64,000 nucleotides of DNA. It comes from Amphirosellinia nigrospora. Lineage: Eukaryota > Ascomycota > Sordariomycetes > Xylariales > Xylariaceae. The translations under genes and the position numbers were made by a program. Positions 1 to 11,934 of the stretch are shown piece after piece. The stretch covers positions 11,443,569 through 11,507,568 of the forward strand of contig SCHM01000002.1 in the NCBI GenBank assembly GCA_004123355.1, in the 5' to 3' direction. The notes beneath the pieces were generated by a model. The model did not search any database. It was not told the origin of the DNA and was given only the letters and a program-made list of their open reading frames with translations. The first letter of the stretch is position 1. The number at the start of each line of letters is the position of its first letter.

Positions 1-103
1 CTACGAGCGCAAGAAGCTGGCTCAGCGCCAACTCACCGAGGCCAAGAAGAACGCCAAGGTCGACAGCAAGACAACGAAGGCTCTCGAGTCTTTCGGCTAC
101 TAA
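1..103 (+). CDS. rpl16: 60S ribosomal protein uL13 (Rpl16/L13a), C-terminal end only
   Basis: The last 33 codons of a gene that begins before the window, read in frame from base 2 to a TAA at 101-103. The peptide starts YERKKLAQRQLTEAKKNAKV and ends with the terminal SFGY. Both the basic YERKK helix and the aromatic Phe-Gly-Tyr terminus are the usual tail of eukaryotic uL13, a 60S subunit protein on the solvent side of the ribosome. Lys/Arg content and strongly biased codons fit a highly expressed ribosomal gene. Only the tail is visible, so introns and promoter cannot be judged. The family assignment rests on recalled similarity to fungal Rpl16 tails. Confidence 0.85.
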   Translation, partial: YERKKLAQRQLTEAKKNAKVDSKTTKALESFGY

Positions 104-2280
104 GTCATCTTGTTTTAATCGTCTGCATTTTTCCGATACACCAACAAAACCAAATAGTCCTCTATGGACTTGCAAATAGATCCGGCGTGGGGTTAGGGAA
201 ACTCGATCATCGCATTTACCTTTGTCATTCCGCGCAAATTCGAGGGGAAGGCAATGGGTCATAGGGATGGGATATGTCACAACTGGCTCCGGTCCTGTGT
301 TCAGGCAATTCGTCGTCTAGGCATCGAATGAAAAATGAACCAAATAACGAATACAAGCCTGGCGAAATGGGTTTGATACGATGAAACATGTCCACGGGTT
401 TGCCAGTGTTAATTGACTCGGGTAGCTTGAAAGTGTCTTGCTATTCATGCAGGGCCGATTTCGAAGGACTGAGGTCAATCTGGCATCTCCGATTTCGGAT
501 TTTTGATCGATTGCCCATGGCCACTGGCCTACTATTCTTATTGCTTTAGGAAGCCATAACGAGAAAACGTTTTACCTGTTCTGAGCTCCCAACCGCGTGC
601 ATTTCACCCATGTTCTACCACTGTTCGTATTGAATGTATGAGAAGTTTGGCTAAGTATCTTTTAAAGTGTCATGGCAGGATTAACCCCCCGGTACGATGT
701 GCTCTAATTCCTAGGCTCCAAGTGTGATGCTTGATTTATTGGAGCTTTGCCGTGTTGTAAAGTAGAACTGTTCCATGCTCGTCACCGACGCATCGACTTG
801 GCGATCTATCTCGGTCGCCGCGTGTGCACTAGGAGCGAGGCCCTCCAACGAAGTGAATGCATAGAGATCGATTCGAAAAGTATATATAGGCATAGGCTGT
901 TGTTACGACCCGCCAAAACCCAAATCACGAAATGCCTGTAGTTCCATTGCGCAACATCAAGCAAGGTACTTCGTCAACTACAATAACCTACATAATATGT
1001 CTTTAATTGCTATGATATTTTGGAACCGTCTGCATCTACTTGAGTTCCTAAAACATTCTGTTACAGAACAGATTGGCTCGCTCTAATAAAAACTAAAAGT
1101 ACGACTACAATCCCGGTCGAGAATGTTTTGCCTGAACTTAATGTCGTCATTGAGGTCACCCTATGAACCATTATATCCGTTAATTACATAATCAAGTCGG
1201 CTCACTAGGTAACTCTGGTTCCAGGTTTCCCCACATTCCGATTCTTTATCCATTGTTGCGCTACGAGGACCCGCAGCCTATTCCTATCATGTGAAAGACT
1301 ACAGAGTGGCGTTTCTATGCCCCATGGATATTCTTTTCTCTCCACTTCTCGTTATCGAGAACACCTAGGGTCCATACAGGACGCTTCTTTCATCATGTGC
1401 ACATTTCCAACCGGCGTGGGGCCGGCCGGAACAGGTCCTCGGAAGAACGGCGAGATCCGAGTATAGACGGCCTTCCCGTAATATAGCCAATGGTAACCGG
1501 ATCACCATTCTCGGGTGGGTCAGGTAGGTTACCAGCGGTAGAGCCGTCCCGTCGAAAAGGACATCTAGTGCTTTGTGAGAAGCGGTTTATTTGCTTTCTT
1601 GCAGGGCTTGAATTACCCTAGTGGAAACTCGTTGGTAGATGTTTTGTAAGCACTGTTGTTAACTGAACAGTGGGCATTAGGGCCTTATTACTTGTTTGAA
1701 TAAGCCATAGTGCTACAGGATTGAGGTAGATGACTTGATTGAGAGTAGATGACATTGATGCTGTGATATAGATTATGAAATTTTAGATTCCTCAATCCTC
1801 ATTGGTTGTCACGAGGTTGCTTGACCTTTCATAAATCGATGCTGGGAACTAGCCGGCTACACGCTTACAACTACAAGCAAGCCTAGATGATTTATTAGAT
1901 ATACCAATAGGTAATCAATGATGCTGCACCTACCTCTCCAAGCTATTTTCGATACACTCTTTGAAAGGTGAATTGCGATATAACACTATAGTTAGGCACA
2001 AACACTAGGGAAGGGCATCCGCCACAGCAGGAACAAACCTCAAGGGCATAGCCAGGGTACCAAAGAAATAAGAAACTGTATAAATGCTTCTAGTATAAAT
2101 TAAACACCTTCTTTACACGCGAGCAATCGCTCATGCTTAACCTACTAGCCCTCATCATACTATACATAAATTGAAGAGACTGTATTCGCATTGAGGTTTG
2201 GTGGCCTAAATCCTATCGTGTACCTGATAACCGCCCCATCACTTTCCTATCCAGAATGCCGGCTCCCATCTCGTCTCGGA
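104..2280. other. Long gene-free stretch after rpl16
   Basis: About 2.2 kb without a believable reading frame: stops are dense in all six frames and the two short frames at 711-941 look random. The first 100-200 bases are presumably the rpl16 3' UTR. I see no tRNA, long repeat or transposon protein remnant here. Confidence 0.5.
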
Positions 2281-2289
2281 TAGCTCCTC

Positions 2290-2780
2290 TCATCATTGTT
2301 TTGATGTTCTTTCGTAGGTAGTCTATCTCATTTGCTAAGACTTCATTCTGGTGATATATCTATTAACTTTGGTGCTTGATATCCCGCATCATACTCCTCA
2401 ATTCAGTGTTATCTAGCTCCGCAGCTTCGACCTTCTTCTGAATCTTTTCCATATCATTTCGTCAGACTTCCATTGTTTTTGTGTCCACCAAAAGATATCT
2501 CTTGTGGCCGCCAGGAACTTCGTATGCGACGTTATCCTCAGCCTCGGCGACGTTATCCGTATCATTCAAGCCAAGCGAAATGTCGTCTTCGCTGTCGTTG
2601 GGCGGGAGCTGGGTTGGAATCCGGGACGGGATGTCCTCTTCAGTATCGTCGCTGGATAGTGATCGCCATTGTAGAATAGGATATGTCAAAGCAAAGAAGG
2701 CTGCGTCAATGACTGAATTCTGTCCGGGTTTTAACTTTGGTAGCAGATTAAAGAAATGTCCAAACAGTTAAAACGACGAA
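2290..2780 (-). pseudogene. Remnant of an unknown coiled-coil protein
   Basis: On the minus strand one frame stays readable from about 2775 to about 2366, with a single in-frame TGA near 2459. The upstream part is acidic and rich in Asp/Glu/Pro (NDSEDDISLGLNDTDNV), followed by GGHKRYLLVDTKTMEV. After the stop the same frame goes on as a heptad-like helix (DMEKIQKKVEAAELDNTELR). A CGA to TGA change would explain the stop and is the kind of C-to-T change RIP makes. I do not recognise the family. It could be the end of a dead host gene or of a DNA-transposon protein, and it may be chance. Confidence 0.25.
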
Positions 2781-3949
2781 CGTATACAGATACTAAAAGT
2801 ATAGAAACGCAACGATGAAGTAGCGATGTGTAAGTGTGTACGTAGAAGAATCGAAAAGCAAAAAAGGTTGAAAAAGAAACCGTTAAAAGCGAGACCGGGG
2901 TTCGAACAGCAGTCCCTCAGTAACTGCGTCACCACACAAACCTAGAGGATGTCAACAACCGACCGACACTCGCGATGTACCTCAACAACATTAATACAGC
3001 AATAGCACAGGCAATTCGAAAATAGAAAAGGAAAAAAGGAAAATGGAAAGAAGAAAAGCAAAAAAAGCTCGGATCAGGAATCAGATTCTTGATCCTACGA
3101 AAAACCGCACCGTCGGCGAACTCCAAACGTCAAGTTACGGGTACCCCCATCCCCGTTCCGATTAAGAGAACGCTTTTGCCGTTTTTCATAGCCATCGAGT
3201 CACCCAGGGATACGTCCTATGTTGCGGGGTCGGCTTGTTGTAAGGGTCCTCACTTATCGAAGCTTATATCCTTCTCAATAGGTCCCACAATTACCTACAG
3301 ACATGTTGGCACCAACCCTTATTGCAGCTGGCCAGAGCTTGAACGTTATTACCCATGCAACTGCTTCCTTAATATTGAACTCTATCTTGCTGTAGACATT
3401 GTAGCATGGTGTAGTGTACCACTACAGAGGACACCTAAAAACCAACTCTCGTGAGTGAAGTTATTTCCACACTACCTAAGTGTGTTTACAACACATTGAG
3501 ATCCCATATTTCCCCCCACAACAATAACAACAACTACGAACTGTGAGTTATTTTTCTCATCGAGCTCGTCCCACTCTCCAAACATAGTAAACCCGAATTA
3601 TGCGGAATGAGAAGATATAGACTGTTTTGTCCAACTCGATGACCTCAATTGTATCCTTTTGCAGGTATCCACGGCCCGAGTTGAACGCCATCGCTATGTG
3701 CTTCGTTCATTCATCTGCTTCCATAAACCATCAGGAACGATTGCAATTACCACTCCCCCGATATTATAAGGACTAGGATATTGACCCGTCCAACCCGCCG
3801 ATAATACAAATGAAATCCGGAAGTCGATCTATCGATAGTCAGCTCAGTCTTAAAGATGTACGAGGTGGAGGGGAAGGGGTAGAGCGTACCGAAGCCGAAA
3901 GGCAAAATCAAAAGCACGATTCAAACACGCGACGTCATCTCGCCCCCCA
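2781..3949. other. Gene-free stretch
   Basis: No supported gene. The 121-codon frame at 3089-3454 (+) has no recognisable motif or fungal codon bias and I leave it out. A short CAA-rich run lies near 3520. Confidence 0.45.
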
Positions 3950-4374
3950 TCACATCTTCTCCGACTCAGGCGCTTTCCCATCCGCATCCTCATCAGCGCT
4001 GTAATCCCTCGCCAACCTCTCGTCCAGCTTCTTCCTCATCTCCTCGGCGCGCTCGCGCTTGATGGTCTCCCGCTTCTTCCTCCAGATATCCCTCCGCTCG
4101 CTGACGAGATACGGCACGCCCCGCGCGATGGCGACCAGCCCCTTCAGCCCCAGGCCGAGGTGCTTGCACCCCTCGGCGAAGTGCGTCTTGGTCTCGCGGA
4201 GCGAGGTCGCGCGATGGTCGCGTTCTTTCGCGCGCGGTATGCCCTCTCGGCCCGCTGCGCGCGGGCGTACTCGTCCGAGGCGATGCGGCGTGTGTGGACG
4301 AGCAGGTCGATGGTCCCTTTGGACCCCCGCCTGGCGAATTGGGGCTGCGATGACTCTGCGTCCTGTTCCGACAT
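3950..4374 (-). CDS. Small basic protein of unknown function (frame broken once)
   Basis: The minus-strand frame opens at ATG 4374 (MSEQDAESSQPQFARRGSKG) and reads into RAERAYRARK. The matching continuation, KERDHRATSLRETKTHFAEG, then FAEGCKHLGLGLKGLVAIAR and a long basic helix RRDIWRKKRETIKRERAEEM, lies in another frame and ends at a TGA at 3950-3952. The switch falls in a CGCGCGCG run near 4215-4235 and needs a one-base shift, like many other genes here. The product would be about 140 residues, highly charged, with no signal peptide or clear membrane segment. I do not recognise the family. The consistent charge pattern on both sides of the break suggests a real gene rather than two chance frames. 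Confidence 0.5.
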
Positions 4375-7300
4375 TGCGCCTCCTTGTATTACGTATGTCC
4401 GTGGGTATACAGTGTAAGTTGATATCACGCAATGAATGATGAATAAAGCGTAGGCCGACGACGAGATTGATTATACGCCACCTCAATTAATACGATAAAT
4501 AGGGCCCGAGTAATGATTCAAGATGAGAAATAACCAATATTAAGCAAGGGAAACGACCGAACGGAAACATCCTGACCCGGCGTCATATTTACAGTCTTAT
4601 ATAAATAAACAAACATACCTCCCTTCGAGCCAGGAGGTTACCCACACTTAATGCCGGCATGGCTCATGCAGGGTCCACGCCCCGGGCCACCAACCCTGCA
4701 CGCCACACCGCAAGGGTACAAGCTCTGCAATGCACTGTTAATCTCTGCGTTTCATGCGCGACGACAAGTCCTATTGATGTTCTAGAAGGGAGAGAAGGGG
4801 TGGGTGTGTCCTAGAAATCTCCGTGAGGAGTCGTGATACACACTGTTCACCACAGACGAACCTGCCTAGGGTACCCGATATCAATGATCCCGGCATTTTT
4901 GAACACCACATCATGCTTGTCGGCTTCTTGTCTGCTATGCTGATAAGCTGACAAGCTACCGACAAGTTCTGACCATTTTAATAGGAAGCCCATCTCTGTG
5001 CGTATCCTAAGTTTCTGTTGCTACTACTTTCGTTGCCCCCTTGGGCAGCGCACTGCCCCAATCCGTCTCGGCTTCTACCGCTTACCTTATCACAATCAAA
5101 GCTGATTGCCGGAAGTCATGTGATACTGCTCCGTGGGTTGATTGAGGAGAGTAGAAGGGGGGTCGTACCCATGGAAAGAGTTATCGAGGATATGTTTATA
5201 CAGTTCAAAGAGATTAATCAGGTTCGCAGGTTCGAAAGCGCCATGATAATGGCCAATGCTATGGCCCGATTAGTTGAACGAGATGATCTATAGTGGAATT
5301 TCCGCAGCTCATGATGCATTGATTCGTGCACTTGGGGACTTTGAGGATTCGCTACGCTCTATATTCTGGCCTTATATGCATTGGTCCGACGCCTCCGCTT
5401 TCGAGGCATGACGGGGACGAGGAAAGGTGAGGTCACCTTGAAGTGGGGCCCAGGGGCTGTGGATATCAACTTAGCACCAGACAACGCGCCTCAGCAATGG
5501 ATTGCCGATAGCGAGGGAACCGCGAAAGAAACGAATATGACGACCTACCGACCGTTACCACACATTTGACATGAGCGGTGTAGGCGGTAGGGTCCGGGTA
5601 GGGCTCCCAGCATGAAACCTCATTTCAAGCGAGTGGAGCCCCTTCATGCTGTGGGGTCGTCGCGTCTTGGCGCCCGTCGCCGACCACATCCATCCACCGG
5701 TTTTGCAGGACCGGGCGCATGAACGGAAAGAATATGGTGTGGTACGGAGGCGGGCAATATTTTAAGCACACTAGTGTACCCAATATTCATGCCGATGTGG
5801 CAGCCGAAGACTGTGCTGATGTCGGTACCCCCTGGTAGTATTATAGTATTGTCTCGATAATAAGTGACACGGCTAGGACTAGCACCATGAGAACGTTGAT
5901 TGAATTGAATAGAGTCTTTACAGTAGAAGATCACTATAAATTCGGCACGACTACAACAAATTCCGGTTCCTTGCGATCTCTTGAGGTTTTCTTCGGCTAC
6001 GATGCCCGCGTCTATTAGACGTTAAAGCTGAGGTCTTCCACAAATCCATAACTTATAGTTGCCCCCAGTCCATCCCAGTTCTCAAGGATGCGACACGCTC
6101 ACAGGGACTAATCTTGAACTGATCGTCTTCGTAAAGACGGGTTAACCTCCCTCGAATGACTATGGACAACTAGGCTTAGCTAATACGCATAAATGAAACA
6201 GATATTGAGGGAATAAGATGATGTGTTTCTCAGCCTTGAGCGCCAATGTGTTCCCAGTCAGCGAGATGCACTCCGTCGCACGTTATTAATGCCGGCGCAG
6301 ATATTGGTCAAGCCTCTAGTGATCTTAAAGCTGCCCATACGGCTGCCGACGTCATCACCAAATATGTATCACGAACTACCATTCGACGTACGCCGATATC
6401 TAACCCGAAACCGGGTTTGCGGGAAGCTAAAAGTCCTCATTTCCCACACTTGTACTTTGGACTTCCTCTGTAGAGATCCCCAGGCGTTGTAATTCTGTCA
6501 CGATCCACGCAAGGGTAGGGTGTAAACATCTTTTGTTGCACAGAGGACCAGTGAAGTCATCTCCGTGGGCTCTACGTGACCATATGGCTATATACGAGGA
6601 GTCTCTTTGTCTAACTGGTCCCTGATCCCTGTTCCTGGCAAATTCAAACACTATCTCACGCAAACTTCACCAGCCCCAAGCATCTACCGCCTTGATCACA
6701 CGACTAGGGACCAACTCCGTCATACTAGGTATGTAAAGGGGCATGCGCAAAGAGAGGGCGGCGGTCGGGACGCTGGTCCTCCGGGGGGTCGTTGCGCTTT
6801 CATTATATCATGGTTTAGACGATGAAAATGTTTCCAAAACCATTGACGTCGCCGCTTGGATATCAGATTCGAGCGAGCTCATGCGCCGGGTTTCCGATCG
6901 CCGAGCTGAGAAATGTTAGGTAGGCAGAGGTAGCGAGCGTGGAAGCAGCAGTCAAAGCTGTAGAGATGTAGTTGGTGAAATGGCTACCTATCGAGCGCAG
7001 TGCGTTCTGTGGTTCGGCTAATTGTAGCGGCAGACTTCGGTCTCGGTGATAGTCCCGTCGATCGACAAGCTACAACAAGAGCTGGCGGCCTCAGAGAAGG
7101 ATTTACTCACGTATCGCCATCGTTTCAACTAATAGTAGTTCTTACCGTAACGGTGCCGCGTTTCCCTTGCCTTATGGGCCGAGAGAGTGCAACTATGCTA
7201 CGAAGCGAACAATTTAACCGCATAACTCATATTAATGAGAGTATTTGTCGTAGCTTGTCAAAAGTATTCAAATAAGATATATATCAGCGTGATGTTCAAG

Positions 7301-8113
7301 ATATCGTGTAATAAGTAAGCTGCTATGAGTAAATTCTATTCGTCCGCAGCTTCAAAAAGTGATGCTCGAATCCCATACAAATTGTTCAAGGTAGATGAGG
7401 CACAACATATGTTAAATATGCAACTATGAAGATCAGAGGAGACGAAAACACCACGTATCCAGATGAGAAGAAACATCACGAGATGAGATATGTCTTCTAC
7501 TGAAAGAGTGATAAGCTAATCATGTGCTCAATGCAAATGCCAGAAGTACCTACTCTTGATAATCATGCTGGTTGGTTTCTTTACTTCCCCGGAACGGGCC
7601 GTGTGGTCCACACTAGCAATCAACCAATGAAATAAGGAAATCAGGCTGTAAAGTTCCTAAAACAGCAATCGCCAAACTACCCCACAAAACAGATATGCAG
7701 CCACCACAATGATTTAGCAGAGCACTGATAGCATGATTGCGAACTAATAATAGTATTCATAAACAATAAAGAAGTAGTCGCACGTGTGAGGGAGGTAGAT
7801 TCGTTCTCCTCAGCTTAAGCAGCATCGTTTACTTATCCGGGGGAAAAAAAGAAACCATTGCGAGCATCAACTCATCCGGAAACGCTTCTCGATAACACGA
7901 CGAATACCTCCCAATGAAAAGACCATGCGCTCGAAAAACTCCATCACAATGTACCTAGCCAATCCAATGTAGTCCCTTTCCCCCTATCCCTCAACATTCA
8001 TATCCGACCTTTAATATGACACATATATATCGTCGAATCTCAGCAATCCGTTGGCGCCAGGGTAATGTATTGAGCCCTTCGAGACAACGTCTTCTCTCCA
8101 CCGAGCGCCAGAG
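4375..8113. other. Mostly gene-free 3.7 kb with one repeat copy
   Basis: There is no confident gene. A helix-rich frame at 5018-5293 (+; VIEDMFIQFKEINQVRRFES) followed in a shifted frame by about 40 codons (ALIRALGDFEDSLRSIFWPY, about 5283-5408) may be a scrap of a dead gene of unknown family. A TGTCA-starting repeat copy lies at 6496-6640 and is listed separately. The rest shows dense stops. Confidence 0.4.
6496..6640 (+). repeat. Dispersed TGTCAC-starting repeat, copy 1 (solo-LTR-like fossil)
   Basis: Starts TGTCACGATCC and shares the core GAGGACCAGTGAAG and CATCTCCGTGGGCTCTA with the copy at 27925-28049 (I judge roughly 85 percent identity by eye). TG/CA-type ends, short length and absence of a protein suggest a solo long terminal repeat, but a MITE is possible. 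Old and diverged. Confidence 0.5.
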
Positions 8114-8719
8114 CTACCAGACCTTCGAAGGAACGGTGCATCGATCCCAGGCAATATAGTCGTCCCAGCTGAACTCATCCGTAGCGGTCGGGGCATCCCA
8201 ATCGTCGTCGATCCCGGTGACCTGTCTCAAGGGTGACGGTTTGCGAGGTGCTGTGTTCCCCACCAGTAGGCTATGCTTTGCCCTTTGCGCGGCTGTTTCT
8301 TGTCTGTCCCTGAAGATGTCATGTGCAGAGCGCTGCTTCCTGGCAGCGTTTCTATTCAAGCTTGGTTCGAATAGCTCAGCGGAATTTACAAGTTGCTTCA
8401 TGGCGATCAGTAGACGACTGATAAAGACATCCCTAATAGAACCTTCACCAAGACATTTTTCCAGATTAACATCTAGCTGCTCGACCGTTGTGAAAGCCTT
8501 CTGATAGGAGAAATTTGCTTTGAGTAGCCGAATGCAGTCGGTGATGATGCGGACTTGATCCTCTGGAAGTGAAGCTGGAGGACTGGTTGCCGGGTCATGT
8601 GATTCGTGTGAACTCTCAGGAAATCGAAGGCCGAATAATTTATCTTTGGCGGTCCGGACACGCAGAAGGTGGCATCTGAAGTGTGCCCATTCTATGAGTC
8701 GGCAATTGAAGAAGCCCAT
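8114..8719 (-). CDS. Hypothetical protein with acidic, Trp-containing C-terminus
   Basis: An uninterrupted 201-codon minus-strand frame from ATG 8719 to a TAG at 8114-8116, the longest clean frame in the first 12 kb. The N-terminal half has few motifs. Residues about 70-125 form amphipathic helices (DCIRLLKANFSYQKAFTTVE, IRDVFISRLLIAMKQLVNSA). The C-terminus is acidic with spaced tryptophans (DDDWDAPTATDEFSWDDYIA), resembling an acidic activation tail. No signal peptide or membrane segment. It may be one exon of a longer gene, since introns upstream cannot be excluded. I do not recognise the family and assign no function. Confidence 0.5.
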   Translation of the reverse strand: MGFFNCRLIEWAHFRCHLLRVRTAKDKLFGLRFPESSHESHDPATSPPASLPEDQVRIITDCIRLLKANFSYQKAFTTVEQLDVNLEKCLGEGSIRDVFISRLLIAMKQLVNSAELFEPSLNRNAARKQRSAHDIFRDRQETAAQRAKHSLLVGNTAPRKPSPLRQVTGIDDDWDAPTATDEFSWDDYIAWDRCTVPSKVW

Positions 8720-11700
8720 GACGTGCGACTTATGTTCACGATGGCGTTGTGTAGGGTATGATAAGTATTATGTGTAAATACTTCTACGTACTACGCGTGA
8801 CCGTACTCTGATATTACTAATCGTATCATTAGTGCCTGGGCCGCAAACGTCCGTGCAAGTGTTTAGGGAAGGGAGTCGACAATTGTTCATGTATCTCTGG
8901 TAGCTTACCTTGCGGTTTCCTCGGGACAGGACGACCAATTCAAGTCCTTGCAGTCAGAGCTAGTACTTTCGACACCTAAGCTCAATGGCTAGAAGTGACA
9001 TAAGCCGATGTTGAACTGAGGTTGCAGCGGGAATACGTGTAAATAGCGAAGGGGCGATAAAAACGATCATGATCGGGGATATTGAGTGCCAACACCTGAG
9101 AGGAGGAGAAAAGAATGACGTACCAGCGAAGCTCTTATGAAAAAGAATGTATGCGATATTTACGGCGGCGTGCGAACGATTCTCTAATCGACTAGATTCA
9201 AATCTGGAGGACAGGGCGTGGGAGAATCCGAGGCTATATGGCCCAGAGGAAGCACATGGAGATATGCGGAGGATTGGAAAGGTACGGCAGAATTGGGGGA
9301 AAAGATTGTGGAGGTTCATATCTAGGGCTAGGTTAATTGGCTTTCGCGGGGAATTCCACGGTGCCCGATGATTAACCTAAATGGCGACGGCGTCGTCTTC
9401 TTTCTTGGAGCTGTCAATGTGCAGATGCTTTTTGTGGCGGAGCAGAAGAAGAAGCCAAATGTGTCCCGAAAGCTTGTTAGAGCTAGAGTAGGCGGTGATG
9501 TGACTCGATACATAATGGTAGCTCGCCACAAACATCCACGCGCGTCGGGAAACACAAGGAGTAGTGACGGTAAAGAGGTAAAGATGAGGCCGGGTACTCC
9601 TGGATTGCATTGAATGCCACCTTCTCCACTACCGCACTCGGTACCTAGGCAGAAGCATGCATGCCAAGGTAGAGTTGTAGCCACTGTGTTATGCTTTCGC
9701 TTTCTTCTGTGGCGAAGCAGGTACGCGTGCGTAAGTGGTTCAGGTAGGGTTGGGGCACCGGCCCGTTGGCAGCTAGTAGATGGCGTCACGAGGGCAACGC
9801 ACGAGGCAACACACGTGACAGAATAAAAAGGGATTTCTATCTGGATGTAGTAGGAGACTAGCCCATTGGAGTAAGGAGTTGTAAAGACTTTGGTGCAACT
9901 CCAGCATTGACGACCTGACTACCCGGAAAGGTGTGCTGCTTGTGAGTTTACCTACCAAGGTAGTTACCTAAATCGACTGCCATCTTCCTATCCCTGTTTG
10001 CCTTGGACAGAATACCTGGGTATCCATCCAGGACACCTAAAACGTTTAAATAGGCTCGAAACATACATGCTCCTATGGACCGTCCCCAGCAATCAGCAGG
10101 CAAAGCCGGGCTACCCTGGGAGGAATATGCCATAGATGGGGTCAGGTCGGACTTAGCTTAAATATGGTCCTAAGATCCTTCCCTGGCTAATTGGGTGTAT
10201 CTGTAGTATACCTCTAGGTAGTATCTCCCACCCATGCAGGGCAGAGACTCTTCTTTTTTGGTGACCATCACTCTTCTGCCACAACCATGGTAAAGCAGTT
10301 TAGGTAGGCAGAAGCAGCAGTGTTACCTAGGCCGTGTTATACATGGCTTAAGTTATCTTGCATTTTATAGGTAGGTCCCGACCTCGCGGTTATCGTTATG
10401 GTGGATAGAGCCCATTAGACAGGTGGCAGTCACGCTTCACTTATATCCGGTCCAGGCCCATTGACACATCAGCAAGAGTGAAGTGTGGCGATATGGAAGG
10501 CGCTTGCAAGATTATTACCGATTTCGAGCTACCTTCTCCGCTACCTAGTACCTAATGCTGCCCGCATATCACATTCACGGTTGTCAGAAGACCCTGTGAT
10601 AGGGTAGGTCATCTATACTTTAAGGTTGTTGTTGCGCGAAGTCTCTAAATCTACTTTGTAGACGTAACTGGGCTATATACAGATGATCTCTTTGTCTCTG
10701 TAGCACTGTGGATTTACAATACGGTCGCCCGAGCATTGTGGCTTCATGACAACGTTCATACTGTCTATTTTGCACACCCGACTCCATCTTGTGTTCGCAT
10801 ACCAGGTACCCGGGTAGTGTTTGCTATCACATGTAAGCTTGAATTATACTTCTACTAAAACCCCCGCCTACCTTGTAGTAATATGGTGGTCCGGCTGCAG
10901 TGCCAAGGATATGAGCTTGTATCTCTCTGTAAGTTGTTGTAGAAGTGATGGAGCCTAGCTACTGTGACTACTGTGTACAAGGAGCTACGTATAATGGGGT
11001 CTGCCAGGTGTGCGTCAGCTGTAATGGCTGACATACCTAGTATAAGTACCTTCTTAGGTACTGAAGAGGTATAGAACCTGAGAAGTTCAAATATGAATCA
11101 CTACGTCCGTTTAAAAGCATTTAAGCCGAGGAGGACTCATTGGCTGGTACCGCCCACTCCCATCTCCCCTTCTCTGAGGCCGACGATACAAGCCAACATG
11201 TAGCAAATACCCTATCTACCGCATCATGGATTTATGGAGATAATTTCGCGCTCATTATGTTCGTTAATAGCCAAGTGTCATGCGTTAGGATCACAGGGGA
11301 CTAGGTAAGGTGCCAATTGCTATCACGTTATGCTACATACTGCTAGATGTGTGAGGACTATCTATTGAAATATCATATTATTACGGGGTTGAGCTCTAGA
11401 ATGAAGTAGGTTCACCGGCAGGTCATTGGTGAGAAGAATTATAGGAGTAAGGACTTGATATCATAATTCATGAGGCCTTCCAATTACTATGTAAGTGGAC
11501 AAGCCTCAGGCCTATATATGTCCGGATTCTATGTGCGTAACCCACTCCAAAGTATCTGATACTAGATTCCTCATGAGTGTATTCATATGATAACGAAAAA
11601 AGTAGTAACAGATCAAAATATTATTTTATTCGGTGGTTCTAAAGTATTGTTCTCGCACCCTTCTAGTGGCGTCTTGAAATTGGCGACTCCACAATAAGGT

Positions 11701-11900
11701 TACGTGACTCGGAGAGTCTGTTCAGCCGCAGTGTAGGAGCGCCATACTAAATAGGGTAGTCTTGGCATCGCTATGGCACATCCAAAGATTTCGACTAATC
11801 AACGACATACTACTTTGCACCATTCACTCCCGGAAATAATCGATACACCCGCACACCGAGAAGAGCCCCACAAGGCAAGCAGGCCAAATATTCAGCCATA
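8720..11900. other. Gene-free 3.2 kb rich in TAGGTA-type motifs
   Basis: No convincing gene; the overlapping frames at 9328-9826 lie on both strands and look random. From about 10.2 kb on the sequence is dotted with TAGGTA, CCTACC and ACCTAGG words (for instance 10300-10380 and 11030-11060), a low-complexity habit I also see at 28.9, 29.1, 36.5, 40.3 and 50.2 kb. One repeat copy (10582-10751) is listed separately. Confidence 0.45.
10582..10751 (+). repeat. Dispersed TGTCA...TGACA repeat, copy 2 (solo-LTR-like fossil)
   Basis: A 170-base unit with inverted ends (TGTCAGAAGACC at the left, GGCTTCATGACA at the right). It shares AGGTCATCTATACTT, TTGTTGCGC and TAGACGTAACTGGGC with the copy at 27660-27836. 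The flanks ACGGT and ACGTT differ by one base and could be a decayed 5-base target duplication, as expected for an LTR insertion. No internal protein region remains nearby. Confidence 0.55.
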
Positions 11901-11934
11901 ATGGATACCACCGGCGAGCCTGAATGAACTAGCC

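Noticed and set aside
2890-2950. tRNA-like box (GGTTCGAAC) on either strand
   Set aside because: A box A-like word lies too near and no arm pairs, so it is not a tRNA or a clear SINE head.
3089-3454. 121-codon plus frame
   Set aside because: No motif, no fungal codon bias, no neighbour context. Length is possible by chance in this gene-free part.
9328-9826. Overlapping frames on both strands of about 70-150 codons
   Set aside because: Both strands are open to a similar degree and neither has motifs or a splice pattern.
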